A stretch of 64,000 nucleotides of DNA. It comes from Deinococcales bacterium (GTDB taxonomy: Bacteria > Deinococcota > Deinococci > Deinococcales > JAAFIG01). The stretch is taken from positions 1 through 64,000 of the forward strand of contig JAAFIG010000011.1 in assembly GCA_013298595.1 (NCBI GenBank). The letters run 5' to 3'. A model generated the notes under the pieces. That model saw only the letters and a program-made list of their open reading frames with translations. It was not told the origin of the DNA and made no database searches. Position numbers and translations under genes: made by a program. Shown here piece after piece: positions 1 to 9,158 of this stretch; position 1 is the stretch's first letter, and each line of letters opens with the position of its first letter.

Positions 1-154
1 AGGACAACATCTTTGCTTACCTCAATTGAATTCGTATTGGTCGGTACGAGCTTGTGTTTGCCGCAAGATTGCAGGGCATAATCTGCGGATTTGGTTGGGG
101 CTATAAACCACTAGCACCCGACGTAAGATAGTAAACTGGCACGCCAAACAAGAC

Positions 155-817
155 TCATACTGGAAAACGATAACCACTGCCATGCGCCGTTTCGATCACC
201 CACTCACCAAGTTTGCGTCGCAAATTACGAATATAAACATCTACCACATTACTTTCGGCATTAAATTCTGCACCCCACACCCGATCTGCAATTTCGGAAC
301 GCGAATACACCCGCCCGGGATGCTGGCAGAGCACCTCGAGAATCGCGTATTCCTTGGCGGTTAATTTGATTTCTGTATCCTCGTAAAAAACCCGACGCGA
401 TAACCACTCGAGCCGTAGACCATTGCGTTCAAATACAAGGTCTGGTTGGCTGCGAGTGCGGCGCAATAAAGCCTGTACTCGAGCCATCAGTTCTGCCAGT
501 GCAAATGGTTTAACCAAATAATCATCGCCACCAATGGTAAATCCTTTCAACCGATCTGCGAGGGTATCTCGAGCGGTCAGAAAAAGTGCAGGGGTTTGTA
601 CTCCAACAGCTCGAATTTGCTCGAGTAATTCAAAACCTGCATTGGGGTTACTGGGTAAACGCACATCTAAAATAAACGCATCGAAGGTGTACTCGGCAAT
701 TAAACCAAGTACTTGGCGGCTATTGGTGCATTGATCTACGGCAAAACCCGAAGCTGTTAAATACCGAGCCACGCTTTCTCGGATATCTGTTTCGTCCTCG
801 AGTACTAAAATCCGCAC
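155..817 (-). CDS. OmpR/PhoB-family response regulator
   Basis: DNA-binding response regulator of 220 aa. The receiver domain (about residues 1-115) has acidic residues at 8-9 (EDE), the phosphoacceptor Asp51 in the FILDVRLP strand, the TAR motif and the conserved lysine in LVKPF. A winged-helix effector domain follows (about 125-220), ending in the usual NLRRKLG...GYRFPV wing. The loop after Asp51 is slightly long (SNPNAG). The start is GTG at 815-817, preceded by AGGTG and a weak CAAAAT -10-like box. The stop overlaps an ATG (ATGA), where a sensor kinase would normally begin, but that frame stops after 15 codons. Proteins of this class bind 11-bp-spaced direct repeats, so it is an alternative candidate for the repeat-box promoters at 46.8-57.7 kb. 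The family call is secure; the signal is unknown. Confidence 0.95.
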   Translation of the reverse strand: MRILVLEDETDIRESVARYLTASGFAVDQCTNSRQVLGLIAEYTFDAFILDVRLPSNPNAGFELLEQIRAVGVQTPALFLTARDTLADRLKGFTIGGDDYLVKPFALAELMARVQALLRRTRSQPDLVFERNGLRLEWLSRRVFYEDTEIKLTAKEYAILEVLCQHPGRVYSRSEIADRVWGAEFNAESNVVDVYIRNLRRKLGEWVIETAHGSGYRFPV

Positions 818-860
818 ATCACCTATTTTGCACGAAAAAACTTTGCCCGTATGAGAGTGC

Positions 861-2066
861 CTAAAAACCCAGCCTTAAAACACTGTCGTCGCCACGTAAC
901 ACCACCACACGCACCCCAGCTTCCTCGAGAATCCCAGCCCGCCGTTGCAATTCGCGTACCTCATCAGGTGGAGAGCGGTGCACAGGTCTACCTGACTCGC
1001 CAGGCTCGAGGTAAAACCCTTCAGGCATAGCAATCATGGTGACTCGGGCGGCTCTGGCTCTGGCATGAATTGCCCCAGTCACCAATTCGGCAGGGGCACG
1101 TTCAGTAATCAGAATCAGGTTTGCCCCAGCCTCGGGTAGTGGTACAGTCAAAGGCGCGTTTGGCTCGAGTTTCAGTGTTGCCAGCAACGCCAAAACCCGT
1201 TCGAGTGCTTGGAAACTCGAGCCACTTTCGGTACTGGCAAGCGCACTGGAAACACTAACCCGTAAACTTTGCTCATGGGCTACCCGTAATAAACTAGCAG
1301 CTAAACGCGTCGCACTTTCAAGAAAAATCTCGCCAATTCGCCCCGAACTGGATAAATCCAAATGCACATGTACCCCAGTTGCAGCAACCTGCTCGTATTC
1401 ACGCACCACCAAGCGCTGATACTGCCCATTATGGCTACCAAACCGTGCGGTTTGCTTCCAATGCACTCGGCGTAACTCATCGCCTGGTACATAATCACGC
1501 ACCCCTCGCAACGATAAAGCATCTTCAAGACCAAATACCCTAGCTCGAGGTCCATCTGCCAGCAACGGACGCACCAAATCGGGTAACTCGAGTTGATGCA
1601 AACCCGGATAGACCAGTAATTGCATCGAATCTGCCAGCACTTTACTATTGCGACGAAACAACCCTAACGGATCGCTCCAAGTTAAATCCATCGCACCATA
1701 CACAAATTCACCACGGGTATTCGGCGTAATACGGTACTCGAGGGTATGCGAACTCTGCCCCCAAAACAACCCACTCAAACCAGCCCGCCGGTCTGCAATA
1801 AGTGTTAAAGGGATATTCTCCGATAAGGTTAATAACGTTGGCAACCAGCTTCTCACAACAATCTCGAGCCGAATGGCTAAACCAGTTGCTGTAAACGTCC
1901 GAGCTGTCTCGAGTACCCGTATTGCTTGCACTTTTGGCGGGGCACGATACGCCCAGAACACCACTCCGCCCAGTACTGTAATCCAAACAAGCCAAGGTAA
2001 CACCGTCGGACGAAACAAAACGTAGAGCAACACTACCAGTACAAGCAAACCCGTCCGAAGCCACAT
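861..2066 (-). CDS. DUF58 domain membrane protein
   Basis: A two-helix membrane anchor (about residues 5-45, hydrophobic LRTGLLVLVVLLYVL) is followed by a cytosolic part with the DUF58 signature SLRGVRDYVPGDELRRVHWK (the GD..R.I.W motif), then a vWA-like alpha/beta domain. Family members usually sit beside MoxR ATPases; none is visible here. I start at ATG 2064-2066 (MWLRTG) because TACAAT lies 8 bases upstream on the minus strand, fitting the leaderless pattern of this genome. A start 12 codons further up (2102) is also open but would overlap the divergent gene's promoter. The role is unknown beyond family membership; cell-envelope or stress functions are suggested for the family. Confidence 0.85.
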   Translation of the reverse strand: MWLRTGLLVLVVLLYVLFRPTVLPWLVWITVLGGVVFWAYRAPPKVQAIRVLETARTFTATGLAIRLEIVVRSWLPTLLTLSENIPLTLIADRRAGLSGLFWGQSSHTLEYRITPNTRGEFVYGAMDLTWSDPLGLFRRNSKVLADSMQLLVYPGLHQLELPDLVRPLLADGPRARVFGLEDALSLRGVRDYVPGDELRRVHWKQTARFGSHNGQYQRLVVREYEQVAATGVHVHLDLSSSGRIGEIFLESATRLAASLLRVAHEQSLRVSVSSALASTESGSSFQALERVLALLATLKLEPNAPLTVPLPEAGANLILITERAPAELVTGAIHARARAARVTMIAMPEGFYLEPGESGRPVHRSPPDEVRELQRRAGILEEAGVRVVVLRGDDSVLRLGF

Positions 2067-2075
2067 GAGGAAGTA

Positions 2076-2084
2076 TTGTACAAA
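2076..2084. promoter_or_regulatory. Divergent -10 region with palindrome TTGTACAA
   Basis: The palindrome TTGTACAA at 2077-2084 supplies a -10 box in both directions: TACAAT on the minus strand, 8 bases before the DUF58 ATG at 2066, and TACAAA on the plus strand, 6 bases before an ATG at 2091. A second plus-strand -10 (TATACT, 2117-2122) precedes ATG 2133. Promoter use is inferred from sequence only. Confidence 0.45.
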
Positions 2085-2132
2085 AAACCCATGACGAAAC
2101 AATGGCTCGAGTTGCGTATACTCAACAACATC

Positions 2133-2684
2133 ATGCTAGAAAAATTATTTACCAATTGGTCACGACAATGGTGGTTGATCCTATTTTTTGCCTTGTGCAC
2201 AGCCATCACTATCTGGCAATTTCAAATAGTGGGCGAAACCATGAAAAATACCATTGGTTACTTACCTTTTGATTTGCAAACCCCTCTGGCACTGGCAGAT
2301 GTGCAAAACCAATTACCTGCGTACACCGAAACAGCAAAACAGCAATACATTGTGTTTTTACTCTGGGATACAGCTTTTCCATTCTTTGTTTCAGTCACCC
2401 TGTGTTTAATCCTAGCTCGAGCACTGATTGCATTTTATGCCCTGCGGCAACAACCCTTTACTGGTAACTGGTTGGTGTTAATACCTTTCAATGCTGCCAT
2501 CATGGATTGGCTAGAAAACATGGCTTTTTCCTTAACCATTTGGAATTCAGTAAATTGGGGTGAAACTGCTGTGTTGATCAAAACCATCAAAGTGATTTTA
2601 AGTGTGATCATCACATCCTCGAGCGTTCTGATCTTTGCCTTTGTGATGCTGATATTGAGCCTAAGACAATACCTGAAAAAGTAA
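2133..2684 (+). CDS. Hypothetical four-helix membrane protein
   Basis: I do not recognise the family. The protein (about 183 aa) has four predicted membrane segments: WWLILFFALCTAITIW near the N-terminus, FLLWDTAFPFFVSVTLCLILA, a segment around WLVLIPFNAAIMDWLENMAF, and ILSVIITSSSVLIFAFVMLIL before a short basic C-terminus. An acidic/aromatic pair lies inside the membrane region (LLWDTAF, MDWLEN). The start is ambiguous: ATG 2133 follows TATACT by 10 bases; ATG 2091 follows TACAAA by 6; a third in-frame ATG is at 2076. It is divergent from the DUF58 gene and upstream of fabF, which has its own promoter. It is probably a real gene; its function is unknown. Confidence 0.65.
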   Translation: MLEKLFTNWSRQWWLILFFALCTAITIWQFQIVGETMKNTIGYLPFDLQTPLALADVQNQLPAYTETAKQQYIVFLLWDTAFPFFVSVTLCLILARALIAFYALRQQPFTGNWLVLIPFNAAIMDWLENMAFSLTIWNSVNWGETAVLIKTIKVILSVIITSSSVLIFAFVMLILSLRQYLKK

Positions 2685-2722
2685 GGCAACAAAGCAGACT
2701 ACGTTTTTTAGCCGAGTTCAGG

Positions 2723-2738
2723 TACAATCCTAGGGATG
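2723..2738 (+). promoter_or_regulatory. Leaderless promoter of fabF
   Basis: TACAAT at 2723-2728 is followed by seven bases (CCTAGGG) and the ATG at 2736. There is no Shine-Dalgarno sequence, and the expected transcription start falls at or next to the A of ATG. It is the clearest example of the TANNNT-N5..9-ATG pattern seen repeatedly in this window. Confidence 0.6.
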
Positions 2739-3971
2739 TCGCATCGTGTCGTTATTACAGGAATCGGACCCGTCACCCCAATAGGGATAGGCGCGGAGCA
2801 ATTTCATCAAGCACAACTGGCTGGTAAAAGCGGTGTGCGTTTGATCAAAAAGTTTGACACCAGCAAACTACGGTGTCATTTTGCCGCCGAAATAGACATA
2901 GATTTCTCGCAACACGGCTTAGATGCTCGAGAACTTAAACGCATGGATCGGTACGTGCAAATTACGTTAGTGGCTGCCGAACTTGCCCGCTTAGATTCTG
3001 GGTTAAGTCTCGAGCAACTCCAAGGTCCCGAAGTAGGAACGTTAATTGGTACGGGTATTGGTGGCATGGAAACCTTTGAAAACCAAACTCGGGTGATGAT
3101 TGAACGTGGTGCAGATCGGCTCAGCCCATTTTTTATTCCGATGATGATTGCTAATATGGCAACAGGACATGTTGCCATGCGGTATGGCTCGACAGGAGTC
3201 TCGAGTAGTGTTGTTACTGCTTGCAGCACCAGCACGGTTGCCTTGCACGATGCCTACCATTTCCTTAACCGAGGCGACTGCCAAATCATGATTGCAGGTG
3301 GTGCAGAAGCCAGTGTGACACCCTTGTCCATTGGCGCATTTGGCAACATGGGCGCACTAAGTAGCCGCAACGACGACCCCGCCACAGCCTCCCGACCATT
3401 CACCAAATCTCGAGATGGGTTTGTCATGGGTGAAGGCGCAGGTATTTTAATCCTCGAAACCCTCGAGCATGCCCAAAAACGCGGTGCCAGAATTTATGCC
3501 GAACTGCTTGGCGCAGGCTTAGCTGCCGATGCCTACCACATCACCGCCCCAGCCCCAGAAGGTCGCGGATATACCACCGCCATTCAACGCGCCCTAAAAA
3601 ATTCTAAAGTCAACACAGACCAAGTCGGTTATGCCAACTTACACGGCACCAGCACCCCAATGAACGACCTTGCCGAAACCCAAGGTATGAAAGCAGTCTT
3701 TGGTGCTGACACCAAAATTGCCACCTCGAGTACCAAATCCATGACAGGGCATTTACTTGGCGCAGCTGGAGCTATCGAAGCCATTGCCACCGTCCAAGCG
3801 CTTGCCACAGGAATTTTACCACCCACGATTAATTACATAGATGCCGACCCAGAATGCGACCTTGATTACATCCCCAACACCCCTCGAGAACAACAAGTCG
3901 AATACGCCATTTCTAATTCCAATGCGTTCGGTGGGCAAAACGCTGTAGCAGTTTTTAAGCGCTTTAAGTAA
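2736..3971 (+). CDS. fabF: Beta-ketoacyl-ACP synthase II (KAS II)
   Basis: Condenses malonyl-ACP with acyl-ACP in the elongation cycle of type II fatty acid synthesis in the cytosol. The 411-aa length is normal. The catalytic triad of the thiolase fold is visible: Cys163 in TACSTS, His303 in NLHGTSTPMND and His339 in KSMTGHLLGAAGA. The N-terminus RVVITGIGPVTPIG and the C-terminal NSNAFGGQNA loop are also typical. Transcription appears leaderless. The 3' end overlaps the convergent LRV gene by 8 bases. No other fab genes are adjacent, so this copy sits alone. Confidence 0.96.
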   Translation: MSHRVVITGIGPVTPIGIGAEQFHQAQLAGKSGVRLIKKFDTSKLRCHFAAEIDIDFSQHGLDARELKRMDRYVQITLVAAELARLDSGLSLEQLQGPEVGTLIGTGIGGMETFENQTRVMIERGADRLSPFFIPMMIANMATGHVAMRYGSTGVSSSVVTACSTSTVALHDAYHFLNRGDCQIMIAGGAEASVTPLSIGAFGNMGALSSRNDDPATASRPFTKSRDGFVMGEGAGILILETLEHAQKRGARIYAELLGAGLAADAYHITAPAPEGRGYTTAIQRALKNSKVNTDQVGYANLHGTSTPMNDLAETQGMKAVFGADTKIATSSTKSMTGHLLGAAGAIEAIATVQALATGILPPTINYIDADPECDLDYIPNTPREQQVEYAISNSNAFGGQNAVAVFKRFK

Positions 3972-4971
3972 AACCAAGTTTTTTCTGGGTTTCCAAAACC
4001 ATTTCTCGCACCAAAGTACTTGAGTCTGCACTTAACAACTCGAGAATTTCACAGTTGACACTGGTGTTATAAGCAACTTGCCAACGAATAATTTCGTTAA
4101 CATCTGTGGCAAGTGCTTGTAGCACAAAAAGTGGTGTTTTTATTTTTTTGTTATACACCAAGGCTCGGCGAATATCCGTATGGGAATCTTGTAGCAAAAC
4201 TTCGAGTGCCAAGGTTGGCAAATCAGCTCGAGCTGCTATGTTAGAGCGTACCTCAAAAATGGTGTCGGTCAGTAAATGCCAATGCAATACCTGATTCCAC
4301 GGTTCAACTCTGGCAACTTCGGCACGGACATGTGCCACGTTGTCTCGAGCTAAAACTTCTAAAACATCCCATTGTTGTTGCAAACCCAAGTGAAACACTG
4401 CTCGCATTCTAACAGTTGCATCCTCATCCCTTGCCAAAGCACGCCGAATTTCGAGTGGCGTGTTTGCATTTGCAGCCACACCAGCCCGAACTTTAGCAAC
4501 ACGATCCAATGCTAGTAGCTCGAGTGCAACCACAGGGCAATACTTTCGATACGCCAGCCGCGAACGCACCATCTCATCAGCATCCTTGGCAAGCCACAAA
4601 TACACGTGCGGTGCAACAAAAGCATTGATCGCCACTGCGCCACGCACATCACTATTGGCATGACGGGCTAAAAACTCGAGGGTGGCTAGAGGTGTTTTGG
4701 GATGCACTGCCACACGAACACACACCGAAACTTGAGGATGTATGGCTAATGACTCGAGCATCGCAGGGCTGGCATTGACATGTGATGCAACAGCTTTAAG
4801 GATATTCCATTTGCCATGACCACTTAGGTACTCGAGCGCAGCCACAGGTGTACTTGGATTATTTGCCACTGCCAATTGAATACTGGTATCTGAATTCCTA
4901 GCTAACTCGAGCAATCGTGCTGCTGAGGTTTTCTTACTTTTTGCTTCTCTTTTTAAGACAGCAACATCCAT
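3964..4971 (-). CDS. LRV/HEAT-like repeat protein (paralogue 1)
   Basis: A 335-aa protein made almost entirely of about 26-residue repeats of the form (T/C)PxxxLxxLAxDxDxxVRxxVAxN, the pattern of the leucine-rich repeat variant (LRV) family. Such proteins are right-handed alpha/3-10 solenoids and probably bind other proteins. The first 100 residues (lysine-rich start with KKTSAARLLELARN, then AALEYLSGHGKW) are nearly the same as in the six paralogues at 12.6-19.2 kb. The cysteine cluster of the original Azotobacter LRV protein is absent. The start is ATG 4971 with TATCAT 6 bases upstream (leaderless). No enzyme domain or signal peptide is seen. The partner is unknown. Confidence 0.85.
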   Translation of the reverse strand: MDVAVLKREAKSKKTSAARLLELARNSDTSIQLAVANNPSTPVAALEYLSGHGKWNILKAVASHVNASPAMLESLAIHPQVSVCVRVAVHPKTPLATLEFLARHANSDVRGAVAINAFVAPHVYLWLAKDADEMVRSRLAYRKYCPVVALELLALDRVAKVRAGVAANANTPLEIRRALARDEDATVRMRAVFHLGLQQQWDVLEVLARDNVAHVRAEVARVEPWNQVLHWHLLTDTIFEVRSNIAARADLPTLALEVLLQDSHTDIRRALVYNKKIKTPLFVLQALATDVNEIIRWQVAYNTSVNCEILELLSADSSTLVREMVLETQKKLGFT

Positions 4972-5053
4972 GATGACATGATACCGAAATGACAGTACTC
5001 GAGAACATCTGGTAAAAATTTAGTTTGTATTATTGATTCACTCGAGAACAACA

Positions 5054-5117
5054 GGCGATGACAAGCATCGCCCCTACGAAAACCTGATTTTTGCAGAGGC
5101 GAACCCTATATTCGCCT
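5054..5117. repeat. REP-like paired palindromes
   Basis: Two small hairpins lie in the 309-base gap between the LRV gene and the sugar dehydrogenase gene. The first is GGCGATG (5054-5060) / CATCGCC (5066-5072), followed by CCTACG. The second is AGGCGAA (5097-5103) / TTCGCCT (5111-5117). Hairpins with the same CCTACG or ACTACG right flank recur at 19272-19289 and 22926-22945. They may also end transcription of the convergent genes. The rest of the gap shows nothing. Confidence 0.55.
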
Positions 5118-5280
5118 TTTCTGAAAATGAATAATTCGGACGTGTGCAAGAAGTCTAATGCGTTAGTGTTCAATAAAAATTATCAGGTCGGTCTAATAGG
5201 TAAACTCAACCCAACCATAACCACAAACTTTGGCAGTGCCTCGAGCTTTGGCTTTTGATATGCCTTTTTCATGGTGCTCC

Positions 5281-7248
5281 TTATTGTGGTTTTAAGCGGT
5301 AAATGGTTGAGTTCGTACTTTGGTCAGTCGAAAAGTAAATAAATCCATCTGATCCTACAGTCACATCACGGATACGCCCATACAAGTTGTCAATCAGGAT
5401 TTGCTGGCTTTGCACAGTTTGTCCGTTCAAAGTTAAACGGTATAAACGACCTGTTTTCAAACTAACAAAGAATAAATTTCCTCGCCATTCAGGGAAAGCA
5501 TTAGCGTTATAAAAGACCATGTCAGAAATAGCAATGGTGGTCGAGCCATTTGGTTCGTATTGGGCAACGGCTGGTTTGTAATCAGTTAACGAACCACAGG
5601 TTGCGACTGTGCCTGTGCATGTGTCCCAGCCATAATTGCGTCCGGCTTCAATAACATTCAGTTCATCGTTGTTACTTGGACCATGTTCAGTAGACCAAAG
5701 CACATTGGTTTGCGGTTCAAAAGCCAGTCCTTGTGGGTTGCGATGCCCATAACTCCAAATTGCTCGGTATTGCCCAGTTAGACTCGAATAGAACGGGTTA
5801 TCAGTGGGAATCGAACCATCGTAATTGATGCGGAAAATCTTGCCTGATAAAGAGGTTTTGACTTGGGCTTTGTTTGCACCACTGCCCGTACCATCACCTG
5901 CTGGGTCGGCTGCACCATCGCCATCAGCATTGTAGTCGGCTGCATCTCCCATTGAAAAATACAATTTTCCATCTGACCCATTAGCAACTCGGCAACCATT
6001 ATGATTTGACCAGCCAAGCATATTGTCAAATAAAATTACTTCGTTGGTCAGTTGCGTAGCCGCTACGGTAAACCTCGAGAGCCTGTTACGCCGATTTTGG
6101 TCTGCAACTGCACCACCAACATAATACGAATAACAAACAAAAATATTGGAAGTTGTCGCAAAATCAGGAGCTAATTCCATACCCAACACCCCACCTTCAC
6201 CTTCGTCTCGTACAACACTTGTGGCAGTAGCAGTAGTGATGGCTTTTGTCGCCAGGTTCAAACGATTGACTGTCACTTCACTCGAGTCACGGCTGGTAAA
6301 ATACAAACTACCATCGGGTGCAAAATTGATACTCCACGGTGTGTTGACACCACTAACCACCGTTTCAACAGTGCGGGCTAAGGTACTCGGGTCATCGTAT
6401 AAATTTTTACTACTCGAGATTTTTGCATTGGTTTGACGCACCACACTACAATTCGTGCAGGAAATACTCTGGGCATCACTACCAACCAAGTAAACCTCGG
6501 TAGGAGAGGTACGATCTGTAATGGCATTTGCTCGGTCTGAAGTCTGCACTGCTGTTTCTTCACGGCTACGCGAAACTCGAGTGGTCGCAATGTTCGCCAC
6601 CACAAAAGTAGCAGTAAAACGGTACGGCTCGAGGTTAGAATTACTATTTTTAGGCACACGGAAACCCAAGGTGATCGTACCAGTGGCATTATTAGCAATT
6701 GCACGAGTATTGCCATTACGAGCCACAAAACCATACTCGAGCACACGATCTGCACTGGTAATCACACCACTATTCAAAGCTGTTTGTTGTAAAGTACCGA
6801 CTTCGGTAGTGTTAAACACCTGTAAATCAGCCTGATTAGAATTAATACTTTGGGCATTTTGCATGCCGTGAGTAGGTTTCACCGAATCTGCCCCCGTGGT
6901 CAGGGCTGTTCCAGCAAAGTTCTCGAGGTTCTTTAAAGCTGTACCTGCCACATTATTAGCAGCCTGAGAATACGCGTATAAGGTGAGATTATTTAGGCTC
7001 GCCCCAGTTTTATTTTGCACATTAAAACTTGCGTTAATAAACCGCATTGAACTGGCATCCACAACTGTGACTGCTGTTGCTGTGAACACCAATTTGGATT
7101 CGTCAACAAGTTGCGCTTTACTGACCACGCCATCACTCGAGATTCGCAAATCAATGGTGCCTAATAAATCTACGGGTGTTGTTGGTTTTGGTGCTTGAGT
7201 ACAAGCAGCAATAAGAAGTATCCCAAGCCAAAAAGTGTATTTTATCAT
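5281..7248 (-). CDS. Lipoprotein with PQQ-type sugar dehydrogenase domain
   Basis: Probable surface lipoprotein of 655 aa. The signal peptide ends in a lipobox (LLIAAC, Cys16). Residues of about 20-290 form a beta-rich region I cannot assign. The C-terminal half (about 295-655) is a glucose/sorbosone dehydrogenase-like six-bladed propeller: VSGVNTPWSINFAPDGSLYF, LGMELAPDF, RNPQGLAFEP, STEHGPSNNDELNVIEAGRNYGWD and RIRDVTVGSDGFIYFSTD are characteristic. Enzymes of this family oxidise aldoses with PQQ, but many homologues are uncharacterised and I see no PQQ synthesis genes here. The ribosome binding site is AAGG 8 bases upstream. It is monocistronic. Confidence 0.85.
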   Translation of the reverse strand: MIKYTFWLGILLIAACTQAPKPTTPVDLLGTIDLRISSDGVVSKAQLVDESKLVFTATAVTVVDASSMRFINASFNVQNKTGASLNNLTLYAYSQAANNVAGTALKNLENFAGTALTTGADSVKPTHGMQNAQSINSNQADLQVFNTTEVGTLQQTALNSGVITSADRVLEYGFVARNGNTRAIANNATGTITLGFRVPKNSNSNLEPYRFTATFVVANIATTRVSRSREETAVQTSDRANAITDRTSPTEVYLVGSDAQSISCTNCSVVRQTNAKISSSKNLYDDPSTLARTVETVVSGVNTPWSINFAPDGSLYFTSRDSSEVTVNRLNLATKAITTATATSVVRDEGEGGVLGMELAPDFATTSNIFVCYSYYVGGAVADQNRRNRLSRFTVAATQLTNEVILFDNMLGWSNHNGCRVANGSDGKLYFSMGDAADYNADGDGAADPAGDGTGSGANKAQVKTSLSGKIFRINYDGSIPTDNPFYSSLTGQYRAIWSYGHRNPQGLAFEPQTNVLWSTEHGPSNNDELNVIEAGRNYGWDTCTGTVATCGSLTDYKPAVAQYEPNGSTTIAISDMVFYNANAFPEWRGNLFFVSLKTGRLYRLTLNGQTVQSQQILIDNLYGRIRDVTVGSDGFIYFSTDQSTNSTIYRLKPQ

Positions 7249-8040
7249 GGTCTTACCTTAAAGTAAAAATAACCACACAGTTGTAAAAAATTTCGTATTT
7301 GATATTTAACGTTAGTTCGGGAGAAAAGCAGCGTGACCACAAGGTTTTTGAACACAAAAGTAGTACCTTCGGGCTTAGATCGCTCGCACTTTGCAAAGTC
7401 AAAACCATGATTTTAACTTTAAGGAGGGGCTTCTTGACCATAAAATGTACCTCACAAATATAATCGCTTAGTCCCTCCCTGACTAATTTAACTACAAAAA
7501 AGCACCTAAATGGCAGAAAGATTAAGCGTAGCATCAAAGCGGGTCATGGTGGCTACGTAATTTGGGCTGGAATAGTGCCTAGTAGTTTATAGAAACCATC
7601 TAAGTATAGAGGTAACGGTCGAAGTTTTGATAGAGTGATTTATTAGACTTTTCTCTTAATAAGTTGGGTTGCGTATTCAATGAACCGCTAATATTACTCT
7701 TGATTTTTAGAGAAGTTGAAACCCAAGAAATAGATATCGCATTATGCTACATGCAAAATCCTTTGACTAATTTTATTTGAGTATGCTAGACTCAAATATC
7801 TTAGTTTAATACCTGCTAAGACGAGTAAAGACCAAAAGCGTAAGTTTCCTAGGCGAGCGCTTTCGATCTTAAATCTAGTGCGACAAAGAATTAGGAGGAA
7901 ACCTCTAATGCCCTATCAATGACAAAAATAACACATCGGCAAAAATAAGTACGTGAAAAATGACCCATTGTATCTAAAACGTACTTTGTTTTTTTGGTGT
8001 TCCGCATTATTTCATTCCCTCACTTGGAGGTTATTTTACT
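7249..8040. other. Gene-free A+T-rich stretch before the defence operon
   Basis: I see no convincing gene in these 792 bases. There is not one CTCGAG, against about five expected at the local density. A minus-strand ORF at 7253-7537 (94 aa) has low-complexity hydrophobic content and no family resemblance, so I do not call it. An inverted repeat at 7775-7797 and a small hairpin around 7895-7911 lie upstream of the operon at 8041. The stretch probably belongs to the acquired segment. Confidence 0.5.
7763..7797 (+). promoter_or_regulatory. Possible promoter with overlapping inverted repeat
   Basis: TTGACT (7763-7768) and TAGACT (7787-7792) are separated by 18 bases. The inverted repeat ATTTGAGT (7775-7782) / ACTCAAAT (7790-7797) covers the -10. 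This could be an operator controlling the operon 240 bases downstream. It could also be a terminator-like hairpin of an element outside the operon. Sequence evidence only. Confidence 0.3.
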
Positions 8041-9156
8041 ATGCACAAATTAACATTTTTCCCTTCTGGAAACGCTGATACTGCACTCATTGATATCGAG
8101 AACGGTAAGAAAATACTTATCGATTTTGCAGATATGCACTCCAAAAACGACGCTACCGATAAACGAATAAATCTTTCAGAAGAACTACGAAAAGACCTTA
8201 ATACAGACAGCCGTAATGATTTTGACGTGGTTGCTTTTACACATTTCGATAAAGATCATGTCACTGGAGCGCCTGCATTTTTCTACCTTGATCATGCTGC
8301 AAAATATCAAAGCAGTGATCGAGCCACAATAACAACATTGTGGGTACCGGCTGCTGCAATTATCGAAAGTCGAACCGATATTTGTGAAGATGCAAGAATA
8401 ATTCAAGCTGAAGCACGATACAGATTTGAAAAAGGTTATGGCATTCGTGTTTTCTCAAAACCAAATGAGCTGAAACAATGGCTCAGTGATAAAGGGATTG
8501 AGTTGGAAGATCGTCTCGAGTTAATCAGTGATGCTGGCACAATTATTCCAGGCTTTACTTTAGAAAATGATAGTGTAGAGTTTTTTGTCCATTCACCATT
8601 TGTATCTACAATTAACCAAACTGGTAAGGTAGTTCGCAATAATGAGTGTTTAACTCTTCATGTGACTTTTGATGTCCAAGGGACAAAAACAAGAGTATTT
8701 TTTACAGCAGACGCGTCGCATGAAGTTCTTACCAATATAGTAACAATCACAAAAGATCATCAAAATGAACATCGCCTCAAGTGGGATGTTATGAATATCG
8801 CCCACCACGCAAGTTATAAATCTTTATCAGACGAAAAAGGAAATGATGAAACCGTTCCCCACGAAGAAGTTCGGCAACTCTGTGAAGACTATGCCGAATT
8901 TGGTGCTGTTTTGGTGTCCACTAGTCGAATCGTACCAAGTGACAACACCGATGATCAGCCACCACATAAGCAGGCAGTTTCATTTTATCGTCGTATTGCA
9001 AAGAAAAAGCTTGGAGATTTTCTTATAACGATGGAACACCCAACAGCAGCTAATCCAGAACCCCTAGTGATTGAGATTTTAGGTCGTGGACAACGGGTTG
9101 TAAAAAAGATTGATTCCTTCGCCGCAGTTAGCAGCCCTGCACCTCGAGCAGGCTAA
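8041..9156 (+). CDS. Metallo-beta-lactamase-fold hydrolase of E2-E1-JAB operon
   Basis: A 371-aa cytosolic protein of the MBL superfamily, ComEC-like branch. The metal-binding motif HFDKDH (His68, Asp70, Asp72, His73) follows a hydrophobic strand (DVVAFT), and a second histidine motif NIAHHASYKS lies near residue 258. It is the first gene of a tight operon: 2 bases to the E2-E1-JAB gene. The ribosome binding site is a strong GGAGG. MBL-fold proteins beside E2-E1-JAB fusions have been described in prokaryotic ubiquitin-like operons by comparative genomics; their substrate is unknown. The protein ends in PRAG-stop, a glycine terminus worth noting because no ubiquitin-like gene is present. Only one CTCGAG lies in the gene body plus one at its very end, unlike host genes. 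Confidence 0.85.
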   Translation: MHKLTFFPSGNADTALIDIENGKKILIDFADMHSKNDATDKRINLSEELRKDLNTDSRNDFDVVAFTHFDKDHVTGAPAFFYLDHAAKYQSSDRATITTLWVPAAAIIESRTDICEDARIIQAEARYRFEKGYGIRVFSKPNELKQWLSDKGIELEDRLELISDAGTIIPGFTLENDSVEFFVHSPFVSTINQTGKVVRNNECLTLHVTFDVQGTKTRVFFTADASHEVLTNIVTITKDHQNEHRLKWDVMNIAHHASYKSLSDEKGNDETVPHEEVRQLCEDYAEFGAVLVSTSRIVPSDNTDDQPPHKQAVSFYRRIAKKKLGDFLITMEHPTAANPEPLVIEILGRGQRVVKKIDSFAAVSSPAPRAG

Positions 9157-9158
9157 CC

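Noticed and set aside
7253-7537. 94-aa minus-strand ORF
   Set aside because: Hydrophobic low-complexity content, no ribosome binding site or -10 box, no CTCGAG and no family resemblance; most likely chance in A+T-rich DNA.
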